64,000 bases of DNA, taken from positions 31,813,001 through 31,877,000 of the forward strand of contig NC_092673.1 in the NCBI RefSeq assembly GCF_964355755.1, written 5' to 3'. The DNA comes from Antedon mediterranea. Its lineage: Eukaryota; Echinodermata; Crinoidea; Comatulida; Antedonidae. The notes below the pieces were generated by a model. It was not told where the DNA came from and made no database searches. It saw nothing but the letters and a program-made list of their open reading frames with translations. The position numbers were made by a program, and so were the translations under genes. The first letter of the stretch is position 1. Every line of letters begins with the position of its first letter. Positions 1-10,002 of this stretch are shown here, piece after piece.

Positions 1-2640
1 CTATTTAACTGACCGATCCATCATTTGTAACATCTAAAGATACCGCGGGCATCTGTCACTGACTCTGGTGGACAAACTGCATACTGTATTAGGCATAGTG
101 TAAAACAAACTGCATTTCTCTGCTATTTTTAAACGGACATTAAAAAACGGCACGATTTATAGTCAAGACATAATTTGTCACCTTCTGGAAATATTACATT
201 TAAAAAAATTAAATGTATATCATAATATTTTTCGATGACAGACAGAATATTGTAATTCAATAAACTCTCTCTAGTGGAAAGTTTGGCTATCTTTTAAGTT
301 ATACCAAATATTGGCACGTTTTTGGGCGATGAAATCAACGGCTTATCTGATGTTTATATAGAACGTACCTGTTGCTATATGTATTTGATCCATATAAATG
401 TACTAAATACAAATTTATGTAAAGATGCCCGTAAACTCTCTCTGGTGGACACTTTAGTTACACACGGTGTAGGCCTATCCCTATACACACCATACCCCCT
501 ACACACCATACCCCCTCCCACCCCCTCCGTTAAACATATCGACCAAACATGAACTCCCTCCCCCCTGCTCAAATCCACGATCACACCCAGACAAATTATT
601 TAGTTAAAAAATAACTTAGGTCCAAAAACTCCCTCTGGTGGACAAACTGCATATTAGGCCTATATCTATATTAAAACAAACAGCATTTCTCTGCTATTTT
701 TAAACGAACATTAAAAAAAGGCCCGATTTATAGTAAAGACATAATTTGTCACCTTCTGGAATTATTACATTTAAAAAAATTATATGTATATCATAATATT
801 TTTCGATGACAGACAGAATATTGTAATTCAATAAACTCTCTCTAGTGGACAGTTGGGCTATCTTTTAAGTTATAACAAATATTGGCACGTTTTTTGGCGA
901 TGAAATCAACGGCTTATCTGATGTTCATATAGAACGTACCTGTTGTTATAATTTGTAATTGATCCATATAAATGTACTAAATACAAATTTATGTAAAGAT
1001 GCCCGTAAACTTTCTCTGGCGGACACTTCAGTTGCCTATCCCTACACACCATACCCCCTCCCCCTCACCCCCTGTTGCTATAATTTGTAATTGATCCATA
1101 TAAATGTAAATATAAATTAATGTAAAGATGCCCTTAAACTCTCTCTGGCGGACAATTCAGTTACACACGGTGTGGGCCTGTCCCTACACACCATACCCCC
1201 TCCCATCCCTTCTGTTGAACATATTATCTCCTCTCCCCACCTTCTTTCGTTCAAACAAGAACTCCCGGCCCCTCCCATCCAAGCTCAAATACACTCACAC
1301 CCAGACAAATTATTTAGTTAAAAAAGTCAAAAACTCCCACTGGTGGACAAACTGCATATTATTATATTTATTATTAACTGTTATAATATAGAGGGTGCAA
1401 TCTGTAACGTAGTACCTAATATTCTAGACGGTCCGTAATATATTGCACCCCCTAAAATAGATGGTTATTAAACTATTAGGCCTATAGGGTGTGCAATCTG
1501 TCATGGGGGTACCTTTTCTATACACAGTCGACCGTAATATATTGTTGGTGTATATAGATACTGGAAGGGTGTAATCTGTCACGGGGATACAATATTTTTA
1601 GACTCCCAGAATTGGATTTTGTATCCATTTGCAAAAACATGACAAAAGGAGAGGACCAAGAATTATTGTTTATTATATAAATTATTTGATTGAAGACAGT
1701 GTTCAGTTTTCGAGATCCTGGTGGTATAGGTACATGTGGTATGTGTCCATCTTATCTGACCAATTGAACTATTGTGGTTTAGCGTTGAAATAATTAACAT
1801 TCTTAATCGTATTTTTCCAGTGCAATCTGTCACATAGGTACCTAATAGTCTAGACTAGCTCTAGACAGTCCGTAATATATTGCACCCATCTATAATAATA
1901 GTTATTTACTGTTATATTATAGGGTGTGCAATCTGTCATGGGGGTACATTTTCTATACACTGAGTCGACCGTAATATATTGTATCCCTTGGTGTATATGA
2001 TACTGGAAGGGTGTAATCTGTCACCGGGATACAATATTTTTAAACTCCCATCATTGGATTTTGTATCCATTTGCAAAAACATGACAAAAGGAGAGGACCA
2101 TTATTATTTATTATATAAATTCTTTGATTGAAGACAGTGTTTAGTTTTCGAGATCCTGGTGGTATAGGTACAATGCGGTATGTGTTCATCTGATTGAACT
2201 ATTGTGGTTTAGTGTTAAAATAATTAACATTCTTAAATCGTATTTTTCTGACACAAAAAAAAGGTTCAATATGTCACGGGGGTACCACATATTATAGACA
2301 ATCCGTAATATTGCACCCTCTATAATAGATGGTTAACTGTTATGTTTCGGGCGCAATCTGTCATGGGGTGGGTAGGCGCTACCTATATTCTAGACAGTCC
2401 GATGGTATATCGTATATAGTTAAGTTAGGGGTTGCAATCTGTCACGGGGGTACCTGATCAGACAGTCCAAAATATATCTACTCCTTTATTAGGCCTATAG
2501 TATTAACTGAGAGTGAATCAGACGTTCGAAAAAAAAAAAAAAAAAATAATACAATAATAATTCAATTCAAATTTTATTTCAGAGAAACTTTCCATAGCAA
2601 CAAAAGAAATGAAATACAGTAGGCCTACATTTGATTCTGT
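1..2640. repeat. Complex dispersed repeat block, copy 1
   Basis: Two sub-blocks are visible. Positions 1-1390 hold two to three tandem units of about 0.55-0.7 kb, each with the phrase 'ctctggtggacaaactgcat' (near 65, 632, 1340) and a companion 'ctctctagtggacagt' phrase. Positions 1390-2520 hold a different short motif, close to CAATCTGTCACGGGGGTACC, about nine times on the same strand. A second copy lies at 14.81-16.62 kb. No coding sequence is credible in it: the small ORFs are proline/threonine-rich readings of repeat DNA. The left edge may continue beyond the window. Confidence 0.8.
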
Positions 2641-2838
2641 ACCAAAAGTGACGGGCTACGCACGTGTAAGTTAACAAAATGGTGAAATATGTTAAATTTT
2701 AAAATTAATATATATCGTTAGAATGCTCGGGAACACCTATTTTTTATTTAATTTTCTTGAAGTGTATGTATCATATGTATGATTTATTATGAAATTAGAA
2801 GAACAAAAGTTGATTAAGTCATCATTAATGCCATATTA

Positions 2839-2843
2839 AATTT
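2839..2843. repeat. Left target-site duplication of BEL element (AATTT)
   Basis: AATTT directly precedes the TG of the left LTR, and the same five bases (8916-8920) directly follow the CA of the right LTR. A 5-bp duplication is usual for BEL/Pao integration. Confidence 0.85.
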
Positions 2844-3572
2844 TGTTACGGCTCATTTTTAGTTTAGCGCCCTCTATAATTAAAGGTTGTCTAATATGTC
2901 CGCTCACAAAGATAATGTGTTCTATGCGTAGGTCTATCTAGAAGAGACACAAACGTAAGTTTTAATCATCTAATGAATAATATTGTGATAATAATAAGAA
3001 ATTATGATTAATGCAGTAGTTGATTGAAGTTATATTATAGTTAAATTTGACTCCGAACGCCGTCTAAATGGTGCGTGGAGTGTAGGCCTATCTGTGGCCA
3101 AGATTGAAAGCATGTTCATGCTTGTTTTATAATGTTGTAACGTTCGCAATTCTCCCGCGGTTGTCATGGGATGAAATCCAGTGTGATGCGGACGGTGCTC
3201 GTTCCGCTTGATTGAGCACGGCTCTATTCAAGAGCTATTTACACGGAAGTGTTTGTTATTGTTATGTTTGGAGCTCCGTAAGAGTTATTTAAACGTAAAT
3301 GCTTGTTATAATACAAACATGTTATTATCTTTTGTTTCTAGTTGAAACCACCACCATCATCATCATCATCATTATCATCATCAGTAAAGTCAGTCTTTAT
3401 TCAATAGCTGATCATCATCAGCGTCATTATCGTGATCTTCATCACATCGGCAAGTTGCCATGGCCATCGCCATTGAGAGTTGAATAAAGTGTTTGATGCG
3501 TTACAAGTTGTCTGTGATTGTTTATTTGATCGTTCAAGTGAAAACCTACGCCCAACAGTAGAGGCTGTTACA
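2844..3572 (+). repeat. BEL 5' LTR (729 bp)
   Basis: The LTR begins TGTTACGGCTC and ends GGCTGTTACA, giving short TG..CA inverted ends. It contains a (CAT)n stretch near 3350-3385. It matches the right LTR at a constant offset of 5,343 bp. Confidence 0.93.
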
Positions 3573-3598
3573 GTTTCAAGTTTATATTCTAAAGTACG

Positions 3599-6500
3599 AT
3601 GGCGTTATCAGATGAACGAGAACGCAAGTCCACTATCAAGGGACAAGAATATGCAACCGAAATGAAGTATAAAGCTCTTGGTATAGCCTGGAAGAACCTA
3701 CAGAGGAGTTCGGAGGAGCTGAGAAACTATATGAATGAGAATCCGCCAGTGACGGAAGCAAGATTACGATACACAAAGTGGATGACTTCTTATGAAGCAT
3801 TCATCCTGGCTAATGACCAATATTGCAACACACTTAATGAAGATGCCCTGCAAGATCATGACAATGATTGGTTTTGTGAAAAAACTGTTTATGCAGAAAA
3901 TAGAAAGTCGGAAGCAGAAAAGTGGTTCTTGAGTAAGGAAGTAGTACAGCCTGTGGCAGGGAAGGCAAAGACATCCAAGTCTCGTAGTAGTATGGGATCT
4001 GTGGCTAGAAGACAGGAAGAGTTGAAGCGGTTAGAAGAATTGAAGAAGCAGAGTCGGATTCTGAAAGAAAAACAGGAAAGTGAGAAGAAAGTCAAACTGT
4101 TGGAAATCGAACTAGAGCAAGAGAAAGAGAGAAATGCTCTAGATAAGGAAATGGCAAGGTCAGAGGCCAGACAAGAGATGCTAGAAGAACTGGAAGCTGA
4201 AGAAATTTCTCTTAGTCAAGATTTGGAGGAAGAAGAAGCAAGCAGCTTGAGTGGGCCATCGTCAGGCGATGACCAGTCCTCCGTGAAGCAAACTGCAAGG
4301 ATACCTTCAGTTGCAGTGTCACCCAAGGTTAACAAGGTCAAGCAACCCGCTGCTAAAAAACCAGAGAAAAGAGTTAACGACGCCATAGTAGAAATGAGGA
4401 AGCCCAAATTAGAAATAAAGAAGTTTAATGGAAATTGTATGGACTTTAACAAATTCATGCGACAATTCAAAACACGAATAGAAAGTGGCTGCACCAACGA
4501 TGACAGAATGGCATATTTAGAACAATTCACTACAGGAGAGGCTCAACAAATTGTTATTGGATACTCCTACTTGGAAGCGGAAGTTGGTTATCCAGCTGCA
4601 ATGAAAGAGTTGAAAAGACGTTACGGGGATCCAGAGGTGATCGCAAACTCATATGTAAAAAAGCTGCTATCTTGGGCACCCATCAAGGCAAATGATCCAA
4701 AGGCCCTAGATGAGTTTTCAGTGTTCTTTATGGAATGTAAGGCTGCTACACTCTGCGTTGGGAGTCTAGGTGTGTTAGAGTTCTCTGAAAACATAAGGAT
4801 GACCATGGAGAAGCTTCCGCAATACTTGCATGATCGTTGGAGAAATGTGGTGGAGGTTCACCGAAATCAACAAAGGCCCATACGCTTCAGTGACATTGTA
4901 GACTTTACACAGAAAGAAGCCAAAAAGCTTAATGATCCGGTTTATGGCAAAACCCCGGTATCTCGTGAGACCACAGAGCTACAAAAGAACAAACGCTCGA
5001 ATACCACATTTAGCGTTCAGTCATCCGACACAGCCAAACCCAAGATGTCGTGTCATTATTGTCAAGAGCAACACTGGCTGTCGCGTTGCCCTGGTTTTAA
5101 GGCTAAGTCTGTGGATGGCAGAAGGAAATTCGTACGAGAAAAGAAGCTTTGTTGGAATTGTTTTAATAAGGGACACTTTGCATCGTCTTGTCCGAAACCA
5201 AGTTTTTGTAAGATGTGTGCAGAAAAGCATTCATCCTTCTTACATCCAGTCTCTCCTCCAAAGGGTGAGCATACCACAACACAGCCTGCTGAAAATCAAA
5301 AGGCAGCACCTCCTGAGACGCAAGCACATTCGTTACCAGCCACGTCCACGTCATTGGCAGTTGCAGGCAGCTACCAAAGAATTGGCTTGTCAGTTGTACC
5401 AGTCCAGGTTAAGGCTGAGGGAGGAAAATCTATAATTTCAACTTATGCTTTTCTAGACAATGGCTCGAATATTACATTTTGTACAGAAGCACTTGCGCAG
5501 AAGTTAGGTGTCAAGGGCAAAGGCGTTGACCTTAACCTTATGACAATGGATGGTCAATCTGTCACTAAATCGACAACAATATCTCTAGAAGTGGCAAATC
5601 TATATGGATCAAGTCAAGTAAAGATTCCAAGAGTATATACCAGACAATCCATACCAGTGTCAACAAACACTATTGCAAGTCAGGCAGAAGTTGATAGGTG
5701 GCCTCACCTGCAAGGAATATATATTCCGTCTATCACTGCAGAAATAGAGTTATTAATTGGTCAAGATGTACCGGAGGTACACCAACCTTATGAAGTGCGA
5801 GCCATGCAAAATGGCGGTCCATATGCCACTCGAACTCTGTTTGGCTGGGTGGTAAATGGCCCTTTGAGTTCTTGGCAAGAAAACAAGATATGCGGCTTCG
5901 TTGGGAATCTAGACGAGCAGTTCAGAAAATTCTGCAGCATCGAGTTCAATGACCTCGAATCAGATCAGGTGACAATGTCACAGAGTGACATACAGGCATT
6001 AACAAGTATGGAGGAATCTGTGACATACAAGGATGGACATTACCATGTTGCTATGCCTTGGAAGGCTTCCCCATCAACATTACCAAACAATCGTGTATTG
6101 GCCGAACGCCGACTCAAAAAGTTGCAGGCTGCACTGTTAGCAGCACGCTTGGACACAATGATAAGAGAAGAGCTTAAGGAAATTAAAATTGACCAGTCCG
6201 TGTGTTGGACCGACAGCACGTGTGTGCTCAGATATCTGAGCAACGACGAAACCAGGTTCAAAACATATGTGGGAAATCGAATCCTAAGTAGGACAAACAA
6301 GGACCAATGGAGGTTTGTGAATTCAGCTGAAAATCCGGCCAACCTAGCTTCCCGTGGGATGACGGCAGAGGAAATGATGACGAGTGAAATGTGGTATTGC
6401 GGTCCAAAATTCCTCACACAAAATGATTCCAAGTGGCCAGAGATGCCAGACGATCTCGCCCTCAGAATGAATGACCCCGAAGTAAAGGGCGTAACAGCGT

Positions 6501-8035
6501 TAGTTGTGGCCGAAATCAACACCACTCTGGATGAAATAACTTCACAGTTTTCAAGTTGGAAGACACTGTCAAGAGTTACTGGCTGGGTGCTACGATTCAC
6601 GAATAACTTAAAGAATGTTAAACACAAGAAAACGACAGTACAGAAGAGGACAAGCAATCAAGTTGTGGAACCTCTCTCAGTGGATGAACTGAAGGAAGCA
6701 GAACTGGTACTCATCAGACGTGCCCAGAAGCGTTCGTATCCTGAGGAATTCAGAAGCTTAGAGACAGGCAAGACAATAAAGTCAACTAGTCCACTAATTA
6801 GGTTGGACCCGAAATTAGAAAATGGTGTATTGAAGGTTGGAGGTCGACTGAGTATGGCCGATGTTAGTGGAGATCTGAAACATCAGATTATACTACCAAG
6901 GTCCAGTGATCTGACTATACTCATCTTAAGACACTACCACAACTGTACTGGGCACTCGGGCGTCAATCATGTCCTATCTGAGCTGAGGCAAATTTACTGG
7001 CCAGTAGGAGGACGAACAATGATCAAAGGGATCAGTAGGAAATGCGTTCAATGCAGAAGAAGAAATGCTCCGACAGCACATCAAAAAATGGCTGATCTGC
7101 CAGCCGAGAGAGTTACACCAGCGCACCCGCCTTTTACCTTTGTGGGGATTGATTGCTTTGGACCATTTAAGGTTAAAAATGCTAGATCAGTGCTGAAAAG
7201 ATATGGAGTGATTTTTACCTGCTTATCAATCAGAGCAGTGCATCTGGAGGTCGCGTCATCATTGGACACAAACTCATTCTTAAATGCTTATCGACGTTTC
7301 GTTGCTAGGAGAGGCGTACCAAAGCATATCCGGTCTGACAATGGAGGAAATTTTATTATGGGGCAAAAGGAGCTTCGATCGGCCATTAATGATTGGAATC
7401 AAGGACAGATACACCAATACCTCTCGCAGAATCACGTGGAATGGAAATTCAATCCTCCGGCAGCTTCCCATCAAGGTGGGGTTTGGGAAAGATGCATTCG
7501 CACAGTACGCAAGGTGCTCAGCTCGCTGATGGAAGAACAAACAATCAACGATGAAACATTGCAGACGCTGTTCTGTGAAGTCGAAACGATAGTGAATGGG
7601 AGACCAATAACAAAGGTGTCAGATGATCCAAAAGACAATGAGGCATTAACACCGAATCATCTTTTACTATTGCGAGCAGGTCCCAGCCTTCCACCAGGAC
7701 GATTTGTTGCAGACGATTGCTACGTGAGAAGGCGCTGGCGCCAAACTCAGTATCTCGCAGATGTTTTCTGGCGTCGCTGGCTCCGGGAATATTTGCCTGC
7801 ACTTCAAGAGCGACAGAAATGGTGTAAGAAACAGCAGAATGTTGCGAATGGCGACATTGTTTTGGTTCATGACCCATCGGTTCCACGATGCTCGTGGCCG
7901 CTTGCTCGAGTGATAGAGGTGCTCCAGAATGATTCAGATGGAATGGTGCGTTCTGTGAGATTGAAAACGTCGGTTGGAACTCTAGTAAGACCAATCACTA
8001 AGATCATACTTCTAGAAGTCAACCGAAATGATTAG
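3599..8035 (+). CDS. BEL/Pao Gag-Pol polyprotein lacking reverse transcriptase
   Basis: The product is 1,478 residues. The order seen is: a charged coiled-coil N-terminus (about 1-260); a DUF1759-like Gag region (about 270-440); two zinc knuckles, C485-x2-C-x3-H-x4-C and C518-x2-C-x4-H-x4-C; a retroviral-type aspartic protease with the DNGS motif (D620); a protease-to-RT linker ending in LPNNR..AERRLKKL near residue 840; the C-terminal half of RNase H (WTDST about 871, then NPANLASRG); an HHCC zinc-binding region and integrase core with D1185, D1247 and E1297 (D-x61-D-x49-E); and a DUF5641-like C-terminus. At nt 6115-6126 the sequence jumps in frame from the start of the RT region to AALLAARLD of RNase H. 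The RT palm with its catalytic aspartates and the first RNase H acidic residues are therefore absent. BEL elements normally carry several hundred residues there. The start codon at 3599 is the first in frame after the LTR. The protein could package and integrate but cannot reverse-transcribe alone (inference). Confidence 0.92.
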   Translation: MALSDERERKSTIKGQEYATEMKYKALGIAWKNLQRSSEELRNYMNENPPVTEARLRYTKWMTSYEAFILANDQYCNTLNEDALQDHDNDWFCEKTVYAENRKSEAEKWFLSKEVVQPVAGKAKTSKSRSSMGSVARRQEELKRLEELKKQSRILKEKQESEKKVKLLEIELEQEKERNALDKEMARSEARQEMLEELEAEEISLSQDLEEEEASSLSGPSSGDDQSSVKQTARIPSVAVSPKVNKVKQPAAKKPEKRVNDAIVEMRKPKLEIKKFNGNCMDFNKFMRQFKTRIESGCTNDDRMAYLEQFTTGEAQQIVIGYSYLEAEVGYPAAMKELKRRYGDPEVIANSYVKKLLSWAPIKANDPKALDEFSVFFMECKAATLCVGSLGVLEFSENIRMTMEKLPQYLHDRWRNVVEVHRNQQRPIRFSDIVDFTQKEAKKLNDPVYGKTPVSRETTELQKNKRSNTTFSVQSSDTAKPKMSCHYCQEQHWLSRCPGFKAKSVDGRRKFVREKKLCWNCFNKGHFASSCPKPSFCKMCAEKHSSFLHPVSPPKGEHTTTQPAENQKAAPPETQAHSLPATSTSLAVAGSYQRIGLSVVPVQVKAEGGKSIISTYAFLDNGSNITFCTEALAQKLGVKGKGVDLNLMTMDGQSVTKSTTISLEVANLYGSSQVKIPRVYTRQSIPVSTNTIASQAEVDRWPHLQGIYIPSITAEIELLIGQDVPEVHQPYEVRAMQNGGPYATRTLFGWVVNGPLSSWQENKICGFVGNLDEQFRKFCSIEFNDLESDQVTMSQSDIQALTSMEESVTYKDGHYHVAMPWKASPSTLPNNRVLAERRLKKLQAALLAARLDTMIREELKEIKIDQSVCWTDSTCVLRYLSNDETRFKTYVGNRILSRTNKDQWRFVNSAENPANLASRGMTAEEMMTSEMWYCGPKFLTQNDSKWPEMPDDLALRMNDPEVKGVTALVVAEINTTLDEITSQFSSWKTLSRVTGWVLRFTNNLKNVKHKKTTVQKRTSNQVVEPLSVDELKEAELVLIRRAQKRSYPEEFRSLETGKTIKSTSPLIRLDPKLENGVLKVGGRLSMADVSGDLKHQIILPRSSDLTILILRHYHNCTGHSGVNHVLSELRQIYWPVGGRTMIKGISRKCVQCRRRNAPTAHQKMADLPAERVTPAHPPFTFVGIDCFGPFKVKNARSVLKRYGVIFTCLSIRAVHLEVASSLDTNSFLNAYRRFVARRGVPKHIRSDNGGNFIMGQKELRSAINDWNQGQIHQYLSQNHVEWKFNPPAASHQGGVWERCIRTVRKVLSSLMEEQTINDETLQTLFCEVETIVNGRPITKVSDDPKDNEALTPNHLLLLRAGPSLPPGRFVADDCYVRRRWRQTQYLADVFWRRWLREYLPALQERQKWCKKQQNVANGDIVLVHDPSVPRCSWPLARVIEVLQNDSDGMVRSVRLKTSVGTLVRPITKIILLEVNRND

Positions 8036-8186
8036 ACATGCACATTGTGTGATGTTTGCCAGTGATATATTTGGATTTGGCTTATGTGAACTTTATAAGA
8101 GACTTATTACCTTTATTGTTTGTCGTTACCCGTAACATATGTATATATAGTAAAGGCTCGATTTAATCGCCTTTAAGGGGCCGGGA

Positions 8187-8915
8187 TGTTACGGCTCATT
8201 TTTAGTTTAGCGCCCTCTATAATTAAAGGTTGTCTAATATGTCCGCTCACAAAGATAATGTGTTCTATGCGTAGGTCTATCTAGAAGAGACACAAACGTA
8301 AGTTTTAATCATCTAATGAATAATATTGTGATAATAATAAGAAATTATGATTAATGCAGTAGTTGATTGAAGTTATATTATAGTTAAATTTGACTCCGAA
8401 CGCCGTCTAAATGGTGCGTGGAGTGTAGGCCTATCTGTGGCCAAGATTGAAAGCATGTTCATGCTTGTTTTATAATGTTGTAACGTTCGCAATTCTCCCG
8501 CGGTTGTCATGGGATGAAATCCAGTGTGATGCGGACGGTGCTCGTTCCGCTTGATTGAGCACGGCTCTATTCAAGAGCTATTTACACGGAAGTGTTTGTT
8601 ATTGTTATGTTTGGAGCTCCGTAAGAGTTATTTAAACGTAAATGCTTGTTATAATACAAACATGTTATTATCTTTTGTTTCTAGTTGAAACCACCACCAT
8701 CATCATCATCATCATTATCATCATCAGTAAAGTCAGTCTTTATTCAATAGCTGATCATCATCAGCGTCATTATCGTGATCTTCATCACATCGGCAAGTTG
8801 CCATGGCCATCGCCATTGAGAGTTGAATAAAGTGTTTGATGCGTTACAAGTTGTCTGTGATTGTTTATTTGATCGTTCAAGTGAAAACCTACGCCCAACA
8901 GTAGAGGCTGTTACA
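8187..8915 (+). repeat. BEL 3' LTR (729 bp)
   Basis: It begins TGTTACGG right after the polypurine tract and ends TTACA, followed by the AATTT duplication at 8916-8920. It is the partner of 2844-3572, with no difference noticed in the stretches compared. Confidence 0.93.
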
Positions 8916-8920
8916 AATTT

Positions 8921-10002
8921 AACAAAATTAATTTCGACAATCAAACAAATTATACAATTTTCTTAGGCCAAAATAACAAACTTAACATTAACTTTCTTCC
9001 TTAAGAAGTTTATAAAGTTAAAAGTATATAGTTTGACAGTGCATCATTTTTAAAAATCTTTAAAGATGTCATCATAGTAAAACATTATAATTCATTGCGG
9101 TATGTAATAATCTATCTGCACCAAAGTGGTTACTGCATAGTAAATACACGGAGGAATATTTCCATATTTTTTAGTCAGTTGTGTATGGCTCGGTGGTCTT
9201 TGCTCGTGTCTATAGCATTTAAGGTACCGAGTTCGAGTCTCACCTTGGGAAACGAAACAAAATAAGATATTTTTTTGTATTATCCGTATTGTTTGTTCAA
9301 TTGTATTTCTTAGTGTATAGATTATACAGATGATTTATAATGAAATTTATTTAAAAACACAAAATGTGGTTTATGACATTATATACGCAGAAGGATCTTT
9401 GATCGGATTATGAAACCGGCTATTGTATTTGCGTTAGCAAGATCCTATCATATATTATAAATAACTAAAGATTCTGAGAAAATCAATCAATCAAAATATC
9501 TTAAATCAATCAATTATCTTTATTTAAATCAATGCATATAACCTATAATTCGTCATAGTGACGAATTAAATCTAGTTAGTGAATTATTTCTATTTTATAT
9601 CACTGCGCTCCACTAGTGCTAAATTTTGTCCACTGGAGCAGCTACAGTAGTACTGTATTTCGTAAGTAAATAAAGGCATAAATGGCGCTCCGTAGAAGTA
9701 GAGAATGCTCGATCGTCGAAATGACGCTCTGAATATATACCTCCGCATGGCGGACAATCTGCAGCAGCAACATGCAATTGCAGTAACCTGCTTGGAAGCG
9801 TTTTCTCCACTTTAGTTAAGCCTACTTATACCTAGTATTTCTGCTATTTCTATAATGTCATCAATAAGATCAATGAAGGTAAAACAATTTGCATTGTAAA
9901 ATATACATTTCTATTAAAAGTACACTAGGGCTAGTCGTAGGGGCTAGCCTAGCCTTAGCTAGGCCTACTAGGCTAGTTAGGCCCTAGGCCTATATTAAAA
10001 GC
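8921..10002. other. Non-coding interval with tRNA-like motif and GCCTAG stretch
   Basis: No coding exon recognised. It contains a tRNA-like A/B-box pair at 9186-9239, a segment at 9735-9785 resembling one at 17710-17757 (shared core 'gcatggcggaca' then 'ctgcagcaacatgcaattg'), and AGGCCTA-type low-complexity DNA near 9930-9990. Confidence 0.5.
9183..9252 (+). repeat. tRNA-like sequence, probable SINE head or tRNA relic
   Basis: A RNA polymerase III A box (TGGCTCGGTGG, 9186-9196) is followed by a B box (GTTCGAGTC, 9231-9239) at tRNA-like spacing. The flanks do not pair as an acceptor stem, so this is not called as a functional tRNA. Confidence 0.4.

Larger units (their letters stand above)
2844..8915 (+). 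mobile_element. BEL/Pao LTR retrotransposon, RT-deleted derivative
   Basis: This is a 6,072-bp element bounded by two 729-bp LTRs (2844-3572 and 8187-8915) that start TGTTACGG and end GCTGTTACA, and by the 5-bp duplication AATTT. The LTRs looked identical wherever I compared them, including a CAT microsatellite and a 62-codon reading frame at the same offset in each, so the insertion is recent. A purine-rich tract (AAGGGGCCGGGA) abuts the right LTR. A single uninterrupted ORF starts 26 bp after the left LTR. Its domains are of BEL/Pao type, but the reverse transcriptase core is missing. I could not assign a tRNA primer-binding site: no TGG occurs directly after the left LTR. Confidence 0.93.

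Noticed and set aside
3299-3487. 62-codon ORF present twice (also 8642-8830)
   Set aside because: It lies inside each LTR and reads through a CAT microsatellite; duplication is explained by the LTR pair.
6040-6657. 205-codon minus-strand ORF inside the BEL polyprotein
   Set aside because: Antisense shadow of a conserved coding frame; no recognisable domain.
9183-9252. Functional tRNA gene
   Set aside because: A and B boxes present but the acceptor and other stems do not pair.
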